Shown piece after piece: positions 11,342 through 22,785 of a stretch of 64,000 nucleotides of DNA. How positions within the stretch are numbered: position 1 is the stretch's first letter; every line of letters begins with the position of its first letter. This stretch comes from Sepioteuthis lessoniana (lineage: Eukaryota > Mollusca > Cephalopoda > Myopsida > Loliginidae): positions 60,995,602 through 61,059,601 of the forward strand of contig OY757911.1 in NCBI GenBank assembly GCA_963585895.1, in the 5' to 3' direction. Both the position numbers and the translations under genes were made by a program. Under the pieces are notes generated by a model. That model did no database searches. It had not been told where the DNA came from and saw nothing but the letters and a program-made list of their open reading frames with translations.

Positions 11342-11716
11342 CATAGGTATTTGTTGATTTTGCTGACAAATAACCTGGTTTCTATAGAAAATGTTGGATT
11401 ATTTGCTCTAGATTTAATCCATTCAATACATAGAAAATGTAAGATTATTTGTTTTAGATTAATTCCATTCAATATATAGAAAATGTAAGAATATTTGCTC
11501 TTGATTAAATCCTTTCTATCCATAAAAATGTAAAAGGATTTGCTCTATATCTAATTTATTCTAAGCAGCGACAATATTAAAATATGGATTAAATTACGGA
11601 CTAAATTAACGATTAATCGAACGCTCAGTTATATGAAATCACAAATCCTGCATTGATCTAATCGCTTAAGATTGTCCAAGGTAAGATCCTCACAGTAAAC
11701 TACATTCGTTTACTTC

Positions 11717-11752
<36 letters not shown>

Positions 11753-12300
11753 GTGTGTGTGTATAAAGTAGATAATCTATTTTTCATAATATTTCATTCA
11801 TAATAAATGTTAACTGAATAGAACTATATCTACTATAGAGATAACATACCGTGCTTCATAGACTTTTCAAATTTGAAAATAATTCATTACCTACGCACCT
11901 CATAGAACTTGCACCTAATCATACAATCTCATCGAGCCTTACAATTAAGTGCAAATCAAATAGATATACAATGAAATATTCATGTGTATGAATAGAAATT
12001 TCGAAAGGAAAGATACAGTTAAGAGCTTTCCATCGGAGAATCATCAAATTAAATCAACGTACTTTGATTTATCAGTAAAAGAAACTTCGTGACGCAACAC
12101 GTTAGAACCTGCAAGAACCTGCAAGCGTTGGCGATAACTGTGGCTTTCGTGACAGAAGGTATATCATTTTATGAAAGCTGATAATAGGTCATCATCTTGA
12201 TGCAAATACAGTTTCTGACATTTAATAATATATAGAGAATACAATATGTCACCTAAAATCCACACATAGACTTTATGAGCACATACAAGTACGTAAAAGT
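11342..12300. other. AT-rich, no gene; internal ATAGAAAATGTAAGA repeats
   Basis: At about 11385-11560 a unit resembling CATAGAAAATGTAAGATTAT plus TTGCTCTAGATTTAAT recurs four times at ~65-bp spacing, a decayed minisatellite. A TA/TG microsatellite lies at 11719-11763. No coding sequence was recognised. Confidence 0.6.
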
Positions 12301-12302
12301 GT

Positions 12303-12375
12303 AGTCTCCGTAGCTTAGTGGCTAACATAATATTTTGAATCATCTTAGTAAGCGAGTTCAAGCGAGATAAAGACT
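12303..12375 (+). mobile_element. tRNA-like SINE head fragment
   Basis: CTCCGTAGCTTAGTGGCTAA resembles a tRNA A-box region, and about 45 bp on is GCGAGTTCAAGC, a weak B box. It is too short and decayed to be a working tRNA. Confidence 0.4.
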
Positions 12376-12407
12376 GAGACAGACGGAAAGATAGATGGAT
12401 CCGAACA

Positions 12408-12579
12408 TAGATAGATAGATAGATAGATAGATAGACAGAAATAGAAAAAAATCTATCTATCTATCTATACTCCTTTTTATTTTTAAACCTATTTACGCCC
12501 GCTTTATTATAAAATGTCATTTGGGCAATTCCTCTTTAGTCAGAATTATCCTGAAACCTAGGAAGATAGTTTCTGGCAA

Positions 12580-12661
<82 letters not shown>
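12408..12661. repeat. GATA, CTAT, (TA)n and (GA)n microsatellites
   Basis: A GATA run (12411-12435) and an inverted CTAT run (12452-12468) could form a hairpin. They are followed at 12582-12661 by a long TA array passing into GA repeats. Confidence 0.93.
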
Positions 12662-12662
<1 letters not shown>

Positions 12663-12724
12663 GTGACTTAGATAGATACATTGATACGAACAGACTGAGA
12701 AAGACAAGCAGATAGATAGAGGGA

Positions 12725-13330
12725 TAAACGGATGCAGCAAATTACCACAGAAGGTGTGTAAGACTAGACACGACTGGGTCGGCAACATGATCCACAGGGA
12801 GATGAGCTGGAAATTTAGATTTGATGATACAAAAATGGTATATGCACAACCCAGCAGCTGTCCAGGAGAATTACACACACAAACTTCTATGGGACTTTGA
12901 CATCCAAACGGATCACCTAATCTCAGCCAGAAGACAATACCTCATAGTAATGAAAAAAAAAAAAAAAAATTGCAAAATTTAGCACTTTGCCGTCCCGACT
13001 GACCACAGAATTAAACTGAAAGAAAATGAAAAGAAGGATAAGTACCTCGACCTTGCTAGGGAAATAAAAACTATGAAGTATGAAGGTGACAATTATACGA
13101 ATTGTAATTGGTGCATTCGGTACAGTAACTAAAGGACTATTAAAGGGACTAGAGTACTTGGACATTGGAGGAAGAGTGGAGACCATCCAAACTACAGTAT
13201 TATTGAGAACGGCCAGAATACTGAGAAGGGTCCTGGAGACTTGTGGACACTTGCCGTCACTCAAACTCCAGTGAAAAATCATCAGCTAACGCTGATGTGA
13301 AAAACTCTAAAGGAGTAAATGATAATATAA
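12725..13330 (+). mobile_element. LINE-E 3' fragment
   Basis: In broken frames this encodes TRHDWVGNMIHRE, WDFDIQTDHLISARRQY, FAVPTDHRIKLKENEKKDKY and LDLAREIK, then a stretch matching IPIVIGALGTVTKGL in better copies. It ends at the stop after LLSLKLQ and the noncoding CTCTAAAGGAGTAAATGATA. These are the domain downstream of the reverse transcriptase and the 3' end of a non-LTR retrotransposon. RT, endonuclease and zinc knuckle are not included. Confidence 0.8.
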
Positions 13331-13599
13331 TGATCCTTTTAGGTATATGAGATAATATATTAATCAAATATGTATTTCTGTGATTTATATCTTTTGCATT
13401 TATCTAAGATTGAAAAAAAAATTATTCATTTATTATTTTGGATAATAAAATTTAGCACACCTAAATAAGTTATTATAAATAAGCTTTTGAAAACTACGAT
13501 TGACATTATCAGTTGAGAATCTATACCATATATTATATCACTGATATAATATATTGATTATATATTTTATTGGTCATATTAATTTAGCACACTATCAGT

Positions 13600-13760
13600 G
13601 AGACCTAAAATATGCAACGTGTGTCCCATGCAGACTAGTATGACCCCTATCAAGAGAGGTCTCTTGGGTAGGGCACTAAACTCAATTCAACGGCGAGTCA
13701 TCCCTTCATTGCCATTATTCCCAAGCCCAGAGTGGACGACTCATCACTGAATTAAATAGA
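13600..13760 (+). mobile_element. Diverged Rep-A head
   Basis: GGGTAGGGCACTAAAC, CCCTTCATTGCCATTATTCC and CCAGAGTGG line up in order with the middle of the Rep-A head. The rest is too decayed. Confidence 0.45.
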
Positions 13761-13904
13761 TCTGTTTGTAAATTCTTACTTGAAACCAAATAACAGTCTG
13801 AAATATTTTGCATTAAAAATAGTTAATTGATGCTAAAATTGTTCAAAATGGATTGATTAGGTTTTTTTTATGGCATATCAATTGTTGTTGGTTATCTAAT
13901 CCAG

Positions 13905-13983
<79 letters not shown>
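13905..13983. repeat. (CA)n(TA)n microsatellite
   Basis: CA array passing into TA, adjoining the Rep-A fragment that starts at 13984. Confidence 0.96.
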
Positions 13984-14165
13984 GATTTGAAACCGAATCG
14001 TTTGAAAGTAATATGAACCAGAGCCTCGCCATCAGATGATTTAGTGTCATACCCCGTCCCCAGGACACTCGTTCCTGTGGGAGGGCCTTATCCTTCTGCA
14101 GAGGTGCAGTCGGCGTATTCAATAGTCTCAGCCGATCTGGAAAAATTGAAATCATATGATTGAAA
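13984..14165 (-). mobile_element. Rep-A head, minus strand
   Basis: On the minus strand it reads CCAGATCGGCTGAGACTATT, CTGCACCTCTGCAGAAGGA, AGTGTCCTGG and CATCTGATGGCGAGGC, the Rep-A head order. The array and tail are replaced by the microsatellite at 13905-13983. Confidence 0.7.
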
Positions 14166-14189
14166 CACATAAAACCTTTTTAATTTGTC

Positions 14190-14640
14190 CCAGTCAGCTT
14201 GGGCTGCAGAATACATTATCAACATCTTTGCAGAGGAGTAAAACTCCTTCGATGAGTGTCCTGGATATGAGATTAAACAATCTGATAGTGAGGCTTCAGT
14301 AATGCTGGAGCGTTAGCAAATGCAGAGTACCCCTCTATTGCCATCGTACCCAGGTACACTCTGGCCCGGAGTGGGAGTACCGAATAGGCTCCTTTCTATG
14401 AGTAAAGTAGAGCTAAACCGTGTACTTATGTTAAACTGAATTGTTTGAAATAATAATGTTTTTACATTTAAAATGTGTACTGATGCTCAACTGAATTGTT
14501 GGACAAACAAATGTTTTACATTTAAACCGTGTACTTATGTTAAACCGACTTGTTTGAAATAGAACTGTTTCTATGTATAAAATGGACTTGGCATTAAATA
14601 ACCTATGATGGTTGATATGCCATAAAACTAAACCGAACCA
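14190..14640 (+). mobile_element. Rep-A, full layout
   Basis: Head from GTCCCAGTCAGCTTGGGCTG, through GCAGAGGAGTAAAACTCC, AGTGTCCTGGATATGA and CACTCTGGCCCGGAGTGG. Then three to four degenerate units (AAACTGAATTGTTTGAAAT type) and the tail GGACTTGGCATTAAATAACC with ATATGCCATAAAAC. A clear reference copy. Confidence 0.85.
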
Positions 14641-14894
14641 AACTAAAGTAAAACCATATAATTGTGTTCAAATAAATGCTTATTATAATTAACCAGGAAT
14701 AGTTTCTTGAATCAGCTAATCATATAGATAGCAGTACATAATAGTTAATCCTGAACATTTTTTTAAACATTGGTTAGTTAACGACAATTTTGCCGTTTAT
14801 GATAAAATTTGATTGAGAATGTTATGCATAGAAACCTTTTTCCCACAGTAAGATAGGATTATTATTTCTACTCATATCTTGCTTCTTCATCTAA

Positions 14895-15430
14895 AAGATT
14901 GCCCAGTCGGCTGGGGCTGTAGCATGCACCGATTGCACCTCTGCAGAGGAGTAAGATCCCCAAATGAGTGTCATGTATATGACACTAAACAATCTGATTG
15001 TGAGTTTCCAGTCATGCAGCAGCTTTGAAAAAATACGGAGCACCCCTTTATTGCCATCGCTCCGAGGTCCACTCTGGCCCAGAGTAGTAATACCTGATAG
15101 GGTCCTATCTATGGGTTAAAACTGCACATTTATGCTAAACTGAATTGCTTGAAATAGAACTCTTTTGACATGTAAACTGCGAACTTATGCAAAACTGAAA
15201 TTTTTGAAAAAGAACTATTTTGACATTTAACTTTGTTTTTGATATTCAAACTGCCTACTTATGCTAAACTGAACTGTTTAAAAAAGAACTGTTTTAACAT
15301 TTAAATGTGTGTGGACAAAAACTATACTTTTACTAAACTGAACTGTTTGAAATAGAACTGTTTATTTGTATAAAAATGGATTTGACATTAAATAACCTGC
15401 AAAGGTTGTTATGCCACAAAACCCAAACAA
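14895..15430 (+). mobile_element. Rep-A, full layout
   Basis: The best preserved head: GCCCAGTCGGCTGGGGCTGT, GCACCTCTGCAGAGGAGTAA, ATGACACTAAACAATCTGAT, CCACTCTGGCCCAGAGTAG. About five internal units follow, then GGATTTGACATTAAATAACC and TATGCCACAAAACCC. Confidence 0.88.
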
Positions 15431-16364
15431 CCAAAAATTCATTAAAAAAATGAAAAGAAATTTATCAACAAATTCTAAATATTTCTTCCCAGAAAAAGAT
15501 TTGTGCCTTTAAAACAGTTGACTTATTGCAAATCACATCTAATTTGATTATACGGAAATATTTATAGCAAGCAAGATTCACAATCATGTTATTTTTTTCA
15601 TGAATGAAAAACAATCTTATGTAATAGGAAGCAAACACGAACAAGAAGTGCCAAAAGGTGAAACATAAACTGAAATCGGATGTGTGATTAACACGAGCGC
15701 ACAACGTTATTTTCCAGTGTCTACGTAAGTTTCATTTTCATCCGTGAACTTGAGACATCACGCTGATAGAATCTTTGGATTTTATTGATCAACATAAACG
15801 CTGAATAGTACGTGATTCTGTGTAAGTTTGAAAAAAATCTTTTCTTTTCTTTCAATAAAAAAAGCATTAAAAAACAAACTCTGAGTCCAGACACGTTACT
15901 GGGCTATGCGGGAAAATCAATGTAGATAAAATAAAAAAAATAATGTTTTTTTTTCATATATAAAAGTGCGGGAAATACAAGAAAAGTATTAAAATAGTAT
16001 TCATAGTTTTTTTTTCTGCCAAATTTAGAATGTTAGCGGAAAACAAGAAAGTAAGTACTAAAAAATCCGAAAAAAAAAAAAACACCACCAAAAAAAAAAA
16101 AACAAAAAAAAAAAAACAAGCTACTCCGCTAAAAAGAAGGCTAATAAAAAAGCTAAAAACAATTCAATGCATTTTATTTTTCTCGAGGGTAATTATTTAC
16201 CGAGCTAAAAAAAACGAAATTCTTGCCTTGAAGAACTACAAGCAGAGCGAAGACATTTATCAAGCGAAATTCAGTATAATTGATTTCGTGGCGTGAGTTA
16301 ATTTATAAATAATATGGCATAATATAATCTTTGCAGCACAATTTCTTTTTGAACACAAACCCAC
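15431..16364. other. No gene; A-rich tract
   Basis: AT-rich. The A-rich interval 16050-16150 gives a lysine-rich frame (16030-16296, plus) that is a composition effect, with no histone- or nucleolar-type domain beyond lysine runs. Confidence 0.55.
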
Positions 16365-16415
<51 letters not shown>

Positions 16416-16444
16416 CCATATATATATATATATATATATATATA
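16365..16444. repeat. (CA)n(TA)n microsatellite
   Basis: CA array passing into TA. Confidence 0.96.
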
Positions 16445-16479
16445 AATCAATCAATCTATTTTCTTGTATTATGTATTTA

Positions 16480-16680
16480 TAGCTGTTGAAAACCAATTAT
16501 CAATATTAAATAGATTTATTACAGTCTGACAGCAATACTTGAAACCATTTAACTGGGTGCAAACAATTAAGTAATATTAAATAGAATCATTACTGCTTGA
16601 TAGCAATAATTGAAACCATTTAGGTGTGTGCAAGAAATGATTAATATTAAATAGAATCATTCTAGTATTGCTCCCCTCAA
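16480..16680 (+). repeat. Rep-A-type internal unit array
   Basis: Three tandem units of about 70 bp, each with GCAATACTTGAAACCATTTA, GTGTGCAA and TTAATATTAAATAGAATCAT. This is the second unit type seen inside Rep-A copies, here without a clear head. Confidence 0.7.
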
Positions 16681-16689
16681 GCATATTCT

Positions 16690-16910
16690 CCGTGGATTTT
16701 GATTGCGTCCATGTAGTGCATCCCTCCAATAGTATAGCCACAGTTTGGAAAATATACCGTTTCGTTTTGTCGGAGAGATGAGATTCTTATATGATTGATA
16801 ACTTGTCGATAGCAGTCCACTTTTGCTAGGTGTATATTGACATCATTTTCATTTGATGAGATCTTACTGCCAAGTAAGTCTCACTGTTCAAAGTGCTATT
16901 AATCCATTTC
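16690..16910 (-). mobile_element. Diverged RTE-like LINE fragment
   Basis: The minus strand reads LLGSKISSNENDVNIHLAK, then further along a region aligning to the FFQAAVVSILLYGCTTW block (as GYTIGGMHYMDA). Order and spacing match the RT segment after the palm in the RTE copies, but at much lower similarity, suggesting an older or different RTE subfamily. Confidence 0.5.
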
Positions 16911-17109
16911 TTGTTTATGAATATGTAATCATTTATTTATTGGGTTTTAGGTGGATGTAGGTCCATATTTTTCTTTTACTTTTTTTTTGAATTTTGTATC
17001 TAGACATACTAACCTGTTCTCGATTGAAAACTTCTGTCAGATATTCGCCATTTCTGTTTGTAGAGTTGTGTTATCAGAATTTGTTTCTTCTGTTCGAAGG
17101 GTTAAATCA

Positions 17110-17655
17110 TTATTATAGTTTTTTCACGTCAGTTAACGCTGATGGACTTCCACGGGAGTTTGAGTGAGATCAAATCTCCTAAAGTCTCCAGGATTCTTCT
17201 CAGTATTCTGGCCGTTCTTCATAATGCTCTAGTTTGAATGGTCTCTACTCATCTGCCAACTTTCAAGTCCTCCAGTCTCTTTAATGATCCTTTAGTTACT
17301 GTACCAAAAGCACCAATTACAATTGGTATAATTGTCACTTGCATGTTCCATTGTTTTTTTTTCAATTTCCGAGCAAGGTCGAGGTACTTATCATTCTTTC
17401 CCCATTCTTTCAGTGGTCAGCCGGGACAGCAAAGTCGACAATTTTGCAATTTCTCTTTTTTTGTTGATTATTATTAGGTCTGGTCTTCTGGCCGAGATTC
17501 AGTGATCCGCCTGTATGTCAAAGTCCCATGAGAGTTCATGTGTGTTATTTTTTAGGACAGGTGCTGGGTTGTGAATATACCATTTGTTCGTATGGTCAAA
17601 TTTAGATTTCTTGCACATCTCCCAGTGGATCACCTTGCCGATCCAGTCGTGTATT
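17110..17655 (-). mobile_element. LINE-E 3' fragment
   Basis: The minus strand starts right after an ATT-rich tract with codons for HDWIGKVIHWE. It passes through the AVPADH-type block and the IPIVIGAFGTVTKG-type block, and ends with the 3' noncoding GTTAACTGACGTGAAAAAACT and an AT-rich tail. Several frame breaks. The 5' breakpoint coincides within a few bases with that of the copy at 30235-30755. Confidence 0.8.
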
Positions 17656-17770
17656 ATTATTATATTATTATTACTATTGTTATTATTGAAACTTAAGTTT
17701 GGTTAGCGAAGACACAAATTCAACTACGTTGAGTAACTTTCAATGCGATCACCTATTCGTCTACGTCATT

Positions 17771-17774
<4 letters not shown>

Positions 17775-17829
<55 letters not shown>
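17775..17829. repeat. (TA)n microsatellite
   Basis: About 27 TA units followed by short TG-rich sequence. Confidence 0.96.
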
Positions 17830-17830
<1 letters not shown>

Positions 17831-17934
17831 TATGTGTTTGTGTGTGAGTACGTGTGTGTATTAGACTGTCGCAAAGTTTTTGATAACTTGCAAGTATTGT
17901 ATTTCCCGTGCTCTTTAATAAATTAAAAGCCCGT

Positions 17935-18710
17935 CAGTTTTGTTTTTTCAGTTTTATACAACAAGTTCTTGTAAGCGATCTAAATATATTCAGCTTGCAC
18001 ACAAAACATAAAAATGCTTTTAAAATCCTTTTCTAACGAATGTAGAATCCATTAATTTTAATGTTGACTTTCAAAGCATTGAGCAAGATATTGTTAGAAT
18101 ATTATTGAACTCTTGGTAATTCTAAACCTTGAAATTAGGTTGCATTGAAAATTAAGCGATGCGAAAGATCAAATTACAGACGACAAATATTCCCGGGTGT
18201 TTTGGAAAATCTTCTTGAATCGCTTTAATGAATATAAAATGAAATGAAATAAATTTAATTAAAATGAACCTTCGATGATTTATTAAAAGCAATTATTCGT
18301 GAAGCACCAAAAATGTACACGTACGATGAACCTTGACTGGATTTTCAGCAAATCCAATTAAAACTATAAAATGCAGATTCAGGAAAGCAGGTCTACCTTT
18401 CTCTGAACAGTAAGAATTGATGAAAGAAACTTTGCATGGTACGACCCTAGGTCAAATAAAGAAGTATTAAAAAAACTGGAAGATCATTTTGCAGTAGGGG
18501 GAGGGCTATTTTGAAAAACGTGAAAAAAAATGAAGCTATTTAATCTCTTATATATGAAAAGAAAATTGAAAATCTAAAAAAATAATCAATTTTGTCATTA
18601 CGTTGTTTTTTATCTGATTTTTAAATGATGTAACTCGATCTTGGGAATAAATCTCGGGATGGTTGGGGTGATAAGAATAAAAATGAGATAAATTAACGAA
18701 AAGCTACCTC
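17935..18710. other. No gene recognised
   Basis: AT-rich unique-looking sequence with stops in all frames. Confidence 0.5.
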
Positions 18711-18714
18711 GAAG

Positions 18715-19025
18715 AAGTTTATGTATTTATCTAACTCCTTCGCCACGGGTATTATTTGATACAAAGTCATTTTTAAAAGAGGTAAAGCTAGATTGAAGGT
18801 GATTTGGAGTCTGAGTTTTCCTTCTTCTATATTGGTTGCCTAAGGCTAAAGAACCAAGTTTGTTCTATTACTTACACATAGCTGGGGGAGAACAGATGGA
18901 ATCAAGCCTTTCACCAAGAGAGGAGAAATATAAACAGCCTCACCTAGCATTTGAACTCGAGTGGCTGATTTCACTTTCCATGATGATAACGACTACGCTA
19001 AGCGCTCCTCTTCGAAGTGGTGTTG
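18715..19025 (-). mobile_element. SINE-C1
   Basis: The minus strand has a tRNA-like head (GCGCTTAGCGTAGTCGTTAT, then a B box like GAGTTCAAATGC), the body CCCAGCTATG, TAGCCTTAGGCAACCAATAT and GAAGGAAAACTC, and a C1 tail (ATGACTTTGTATCAAATAA). The order matches the copy at 22420-22700. Confidence 0.75.
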
Positions 19026-19149
19026 TTCTTTGCAAACTTGTCCAACGGAAATTTTATGCTTTAGCCTTACAGGGTGCTTATTAAGTACTACACATTTCTT
19101 TAGAATATCTTAAAACTAATTTACATTTAAAATTCATGTTACGTTAGGG

Positions 19150-19205
19150 TAGGTTATTTGGTTTGATAGCGTATCAACTTTTTATGGTTATTTAATACCA
19201 AAATC

Positions 19206-19279
<74 letters not shown>
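19150..19279 (-). repeat. Rep-A/SINE-C2-type tail plus (CA)35
   Basis: 19150-19209 on the minus strand reads GGTATTAAATAACCATAAAA then GATACGCTATCAAACC, the shared 3' tail. It adjoins an unusually pure array of about 35 CA units at 19210-19279. Confidence 0.65.
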
Positions 19280-19282
<3 letters not shown>

Positions 19283-19317
19283 GAGAACTCCTGTATCCGG
19301 TTGCGCAAAATGTAAAC

Positions 19318-19490
19318 AAATGAAAGCTCATACATAATGCGTTAAAATTCCTGAGCTGACTTAGTTCACTGAATGGCTGAGAGATAAGATAGTAAATGCA
19401 GCGTAAAGTTTGACGGGTTTCGATCCAAGCTTGAAGTGTCCTGCGTGAAGAGTTATGATACAGCGAAACAGTCTCTCAAAGGATGACTAC
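19318..19490 (+). mobile_element. SINE-L
   Basis: tRNA-like head with GACGGGTTTCGATCCAAGCT (B box), followed by CTTGAAGTGTCCTGCG and GAAACAGTCTCTCAAAGGAT. It matches 23250-23400. Confidence 0.7.
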
Positions 19491-19712
19491 ATATACATAT
19501 ATATTACATGCTTTACCCAAGATCACACGTACCACCATATAGTATATATAAGTATATATATGTATTCCTTTATATATATAACTGCTCTATCATTGATGTT
19601 GAACACTCTATTCAATAATACAGCAAAATTTGTCCACCATTGATTCCGCAATGTGCTAGTAATAACTATAAACTATCACAATACTATATATATATATATA
19701 TATATAGATATA

Positions 19713-19814
19713 TATAAAATTAACTTAAACCGCGAGTCGGAAATCTTCTACTAAAGTTTCACCTTATCGGATCATCAGGAAGATTTTCGACTCGCGATTT
19801 AAGTTAATTTTATA
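19713..19814 (-). ncRNA. Hammerhead ribozyme-like element (type I layout)
   Basis: Arms 19713-19748 and 19779-19814 are a 36-bp inverted repeat with two mismatches and would form stem I. Read on the minus strand the loop gives, in order: CTGATGA (19778-19772), an 11-nt stem-II segment with CC/GG pairing around GATAA, GAA (19760-19758), AC-TTTA-GT as a 2-bp stem III, and A (19749) as the base after GU at the cleavage site. Every conserved core element of a hammerhead is present and correctly placed. The U/U pair at the base of stem II is unusual, and stem III is as short as in Penelope-associated hammerheads, which are thought to act as dimers. Self-cleavage is inferred, not shown. A TA microsatellite lies immediately to the left. 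Confidence 0.72.
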
Positions 19815-20067
19815 ATTGGCTCCACTCGTGTTGAGCACTCTTGTAATTGTAGCATTGCAGTGTTCGTGGAAGGCTTTAGTTTTCTTTTGACCAACTGACT
19901 GCATATCCCATGATATTTTTCAAGGGGTCTGACGAGGTTGGCCTTTTCATTCTTTTTGACCTACAATATTTTTTCTTTTTCCCCCGGGCGGTGATTCGAG
20001 AGCTCTTGTTCCTGGCGGGTTTTTTTTCTTTTTTTCTGGTACCGTGAATGCTGGTAGATATTAGATT

Positions 20068-20069
20068 AG

Positions 20070-20124
<55 letters not shown>
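20068..20124. repeat. (TA)n microsatellite
   Basis: About 28 TA units. Confidence 0.96.
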
Positions 20125-20127
<3 letters not shown>

Positions 20128-20129
20128 TT

Positions 20130-20560
20130 TTAAATGAATAGTTTGTAGGTAACTATATTTTTTGAATGAGTTAGATTTCATTTGTTTGCACACGGTGAAA
20201 TATTTCAAATGTTCCAATTTATTGATTTATACCTACATATTATATAGGATTTATAAACTAATGATTCGTAGGAAACATTTTTAAACGAGCCAGAGCTCAT
20301 TTGTTCGTAAACAATTAAATAGTTTCAAGTATTACTTCTTATTGTTTGCACACAGTGAAATGGTTTCAAGTATAGTAAATGATCAACCATTACTATTTGA
20401 CTCATCGATGGAACCGAATCAGATACTATTACACTGGGTCAGGGTGAGCCCGGGAGTAATGATAATGAACGAGTACTCCACATACTCCAGAGTTCCAGGA
20501 CTGGAGCCTCACCATCAGATATTTTAGCCTCATATCCAAGACACGTGTTCGCTAGAATTT
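20130..20560 (-). mobile_element. Rep-A with second-type units, minus strand
   Basis: Three units (on plus: GAGCTCATTTGTTCGTAAAC type, then TAAATAGTTTCAAGTAT) at 20130-20390 are followed by the head (20395-20560), which includes GTCCATCGATGAGTCAAATA-like sequence and ATCTGATGGTGAGGCTCCAG on the minus strand. The tail beyond the units is replaced by the TA array. Confidence 0.7.
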
Positions 20561-21390
20561 AAAATTCAGATTTCATTCGTGTCCTGCAAGATATAAGATG
20601 TAAGTTTACTTACCTTATAAGAAAAACAAAACTAAGCTCAATTTTTCTAGAGTTTGTACTCGCATACATGAGGTTGATTCATAGTATGCAAAGATGATTT
20701 GAAGCCTTACATTCTATGTGAATGATGCAAGGTAATTTTGAGGATCATATTTTAAAAACAAATCGTTACATATACTGCAAAATACAGACTAATGGATAAC
20801 TTATAAGTGTGTAGCTTAAGATACAAGGACATGAATTACATAGTTGCTACTCAACCCAGTTAGTTTAACACTTCCAATAATTACGGAGAAAATTTCAATT
20901 TGATAATTCTTTTTCTTTTCCAAATTCTTGAAAGTTGAAAGTCTCTAATTGTTAATAAAACTAATCATATGGTTCATTATTCCTTCATATAGTCTTTCCA
21001 TCATAGCCTCGTGAACTTAGATGAAAAAGACGTGATACTGAAGTCATTCATTTTGTCTCACATAGCGATAAAATTCTGACATTGGAGAAAAATTTAACCT
21101 CATCGGGTGTTCTATATTTGGGCTCCACTTGTCGTTATTAACGCAGTATTAAGCGTTAATAAGCTTTGCTTAATGTTGCCTACAATACCTGGTATTTCTC
21201 ATTAGTATCTCATCAAATTTATGCTTAATTTGGCGGAAAATTGTGCTTTCAGTTTGACTTGACTATCAAGTTTGGGTGTTTGAATCTAGTTTACACATCT
21301 CTGTATATCTTACATGGATAAAGAATAGATTGGGGAAATGATTTTCATCATTCATGTCATAGCAATTCGTTCCTTGTGAATAAATTCAGA
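20561..21390. other. No gene recognised
   Basis: AT-rich sequence with no supported frame or repeat. Confidence 0.5.
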
Positions 21391-21394
21391 ACTC

Positions 21395-21545
21395 CAACCC
21401 TTCGGAAGAGTTAGAATACGCTCACTAGCGGGGTTTTTAGAAATAATCCTAACCCTACCCGAAAGGGGTGTCCTGGGTACGATACTAAGCTACATCTGAT
21501 AATCTGGGGTTTGTGGAGTACCTTGTACTGAAATAACTATACTAC
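21395..21545 (+). mobile_element. Diverged Rep-A head
   Basis: GGGTGTCCTGGGTACGATAC and ACTAAGC with CATCTGATAATCTGG follow Rep-A head order, but similarity is low. Confidence 0.35.
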
Positions 21546-22415
21546 ACCTTAAAACAACCAAGTAGAAAATTGTGTGCAAATTTAGGCTCTAGACAAGCAA
21601 AATTTCATTACTACAAATTAAGATCGTGATTGGTCCAAAAATCTAAAAATTTATATGCATGGGTGTATATCTGATTCTTGCTTAAAATTCAAACATCTCT
21701 GTAGATCCACTTTTTCAGCTTCGATTTCTATAAATAGGCGAAAGCAATCCTCTTTGTTCAGTTCAGTCAACATCTTTCGAAGAAGCCAAACTAAATTTCG
21801 ACGCCCTATGCCATGAACTCACTCAATAACTGCGAGAAACTCTTTTTCAACACAAAAGCTAAGAATACAACCAGTTACTTACTACGGAAATATTCATTTT
21901 CTCCAAAACTTTTCAGCAGACACACACACAATTAATGACAACGAAGAGAATAATCTTTACATTCCGCTTCCACTTCGATTGTTCATACCATCAACTAAAG
22001 TTTAACATACTCTGCTTCAACCACAGCACAAAGAACTATACTGCACTCTGTACATATATTACTCATATAAGTCAAGAAGACACGAACCTTCTCAAATATT
22101 TCTTTTTGTCTCCATTGCATTTTGTTACTTGTAATAGATATATATTATAGTTATATTTTTCAACGTAATATGTAGTCTGTTTTTTTTTATTTCCATACAT
22201 TTTCCTTGTTTGTTCGATAATATTTAACAAGTAGTCTCAAGAAACCACTTCAACCTCTTAATTGTTATTACTCACGCGTCTTCTCTGAACTGGTGTTGTA
22301 ATAAACCTGTTAGGGTACCATCTCTGAGTCAAATATATCTACTTAAAAATTATTCATAATCGATATGACCGTTTGCAAAGAACAAGACAAAATTCAAAGA
22401 AATTACCAAGAAACA
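21546..22415. other. No gene recognised
   Basis: AT-rich. The 71-codon frame at 21935-22150 has no recognised motif. Confidence 0.5.
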
Positions 22416-22419
22416 AGAG

Positions 22420-22700
22420 GGGTGTCCTCGTGGTGTAATGGTTAAAGCGATGAACTGCGGAATCGTAGTACGCGAGTTCGTGCTCCAGTCGCGCTATTAC
22501 GTTCACTTTCGGGCAAGTACCCTTGGGAAAGGTATGAACCCCCTTATTCTCCCTCCAGCTATGGGTAAATAGTAGGACGGACTAGGTTCTTCAGCCTTGG
22601 AGAGGCAACTAGTCTAGGAGAAGGAAAACTCTGAATTCAAAACCTGTTAAACTCCGCTTAAAATTGACCTTGTGTCATATCCTGCCCGAGCGGAGGGGTT
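22420..22700 (+). mobile_element. SINE-C1, reference copy
   Basis: The head GGTGTCCTCGTGGTGTAATG with GTTAAAGCG and GCGAGTTCGTGCTCC (B-box position) shows a tRNA origin. The body has CCAGCTATGGGTAAATAG, TTGGAGAGGCAACTAGTCT and GAAGGAAAACTCTGAATTC. The tail ATTGACCTTGTGTCATATCC resembles the SINE-G tail. It lacks an acceptor stem and is not a functional tRNA gene. Confidence 0.85.
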
Positions 22701-22745
22701 GGTAAATAGTACCAAGAGACTTGACGCCATGAGAAGTTTTTTGCT

Positions 22746-22750
<5 letters not shown>

Positions 22751-22780
<30 letters not shown>
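22751..22780. repeat. (GA)n microsatellite
   Basis: About 15 GA units. A (TC)n run lies at 23073-23091. Confidence 0.93.

Positions 22781-22785
<5 letters not shown>

Noticed and set aside
12303-12375. Possible tRNA gene
   Set aside because: Anticodon arm and acceptor stem cannot be drawn; decayed SINE head is more likely.
16030-16296. Lysine-rich 88-codon frame resembling a basic nuclear protein
   Set aside because: It translates an A-rich tract with runs of AAA; no domain, no repeat-free context, no homologous pattern recognised.
22420-22500. Possible functional tRNA gene
   Set aside because: A and B boxes are present but there is no pairing acceptor stem or terminator, and the sequence continues as a SINE found in several copies.
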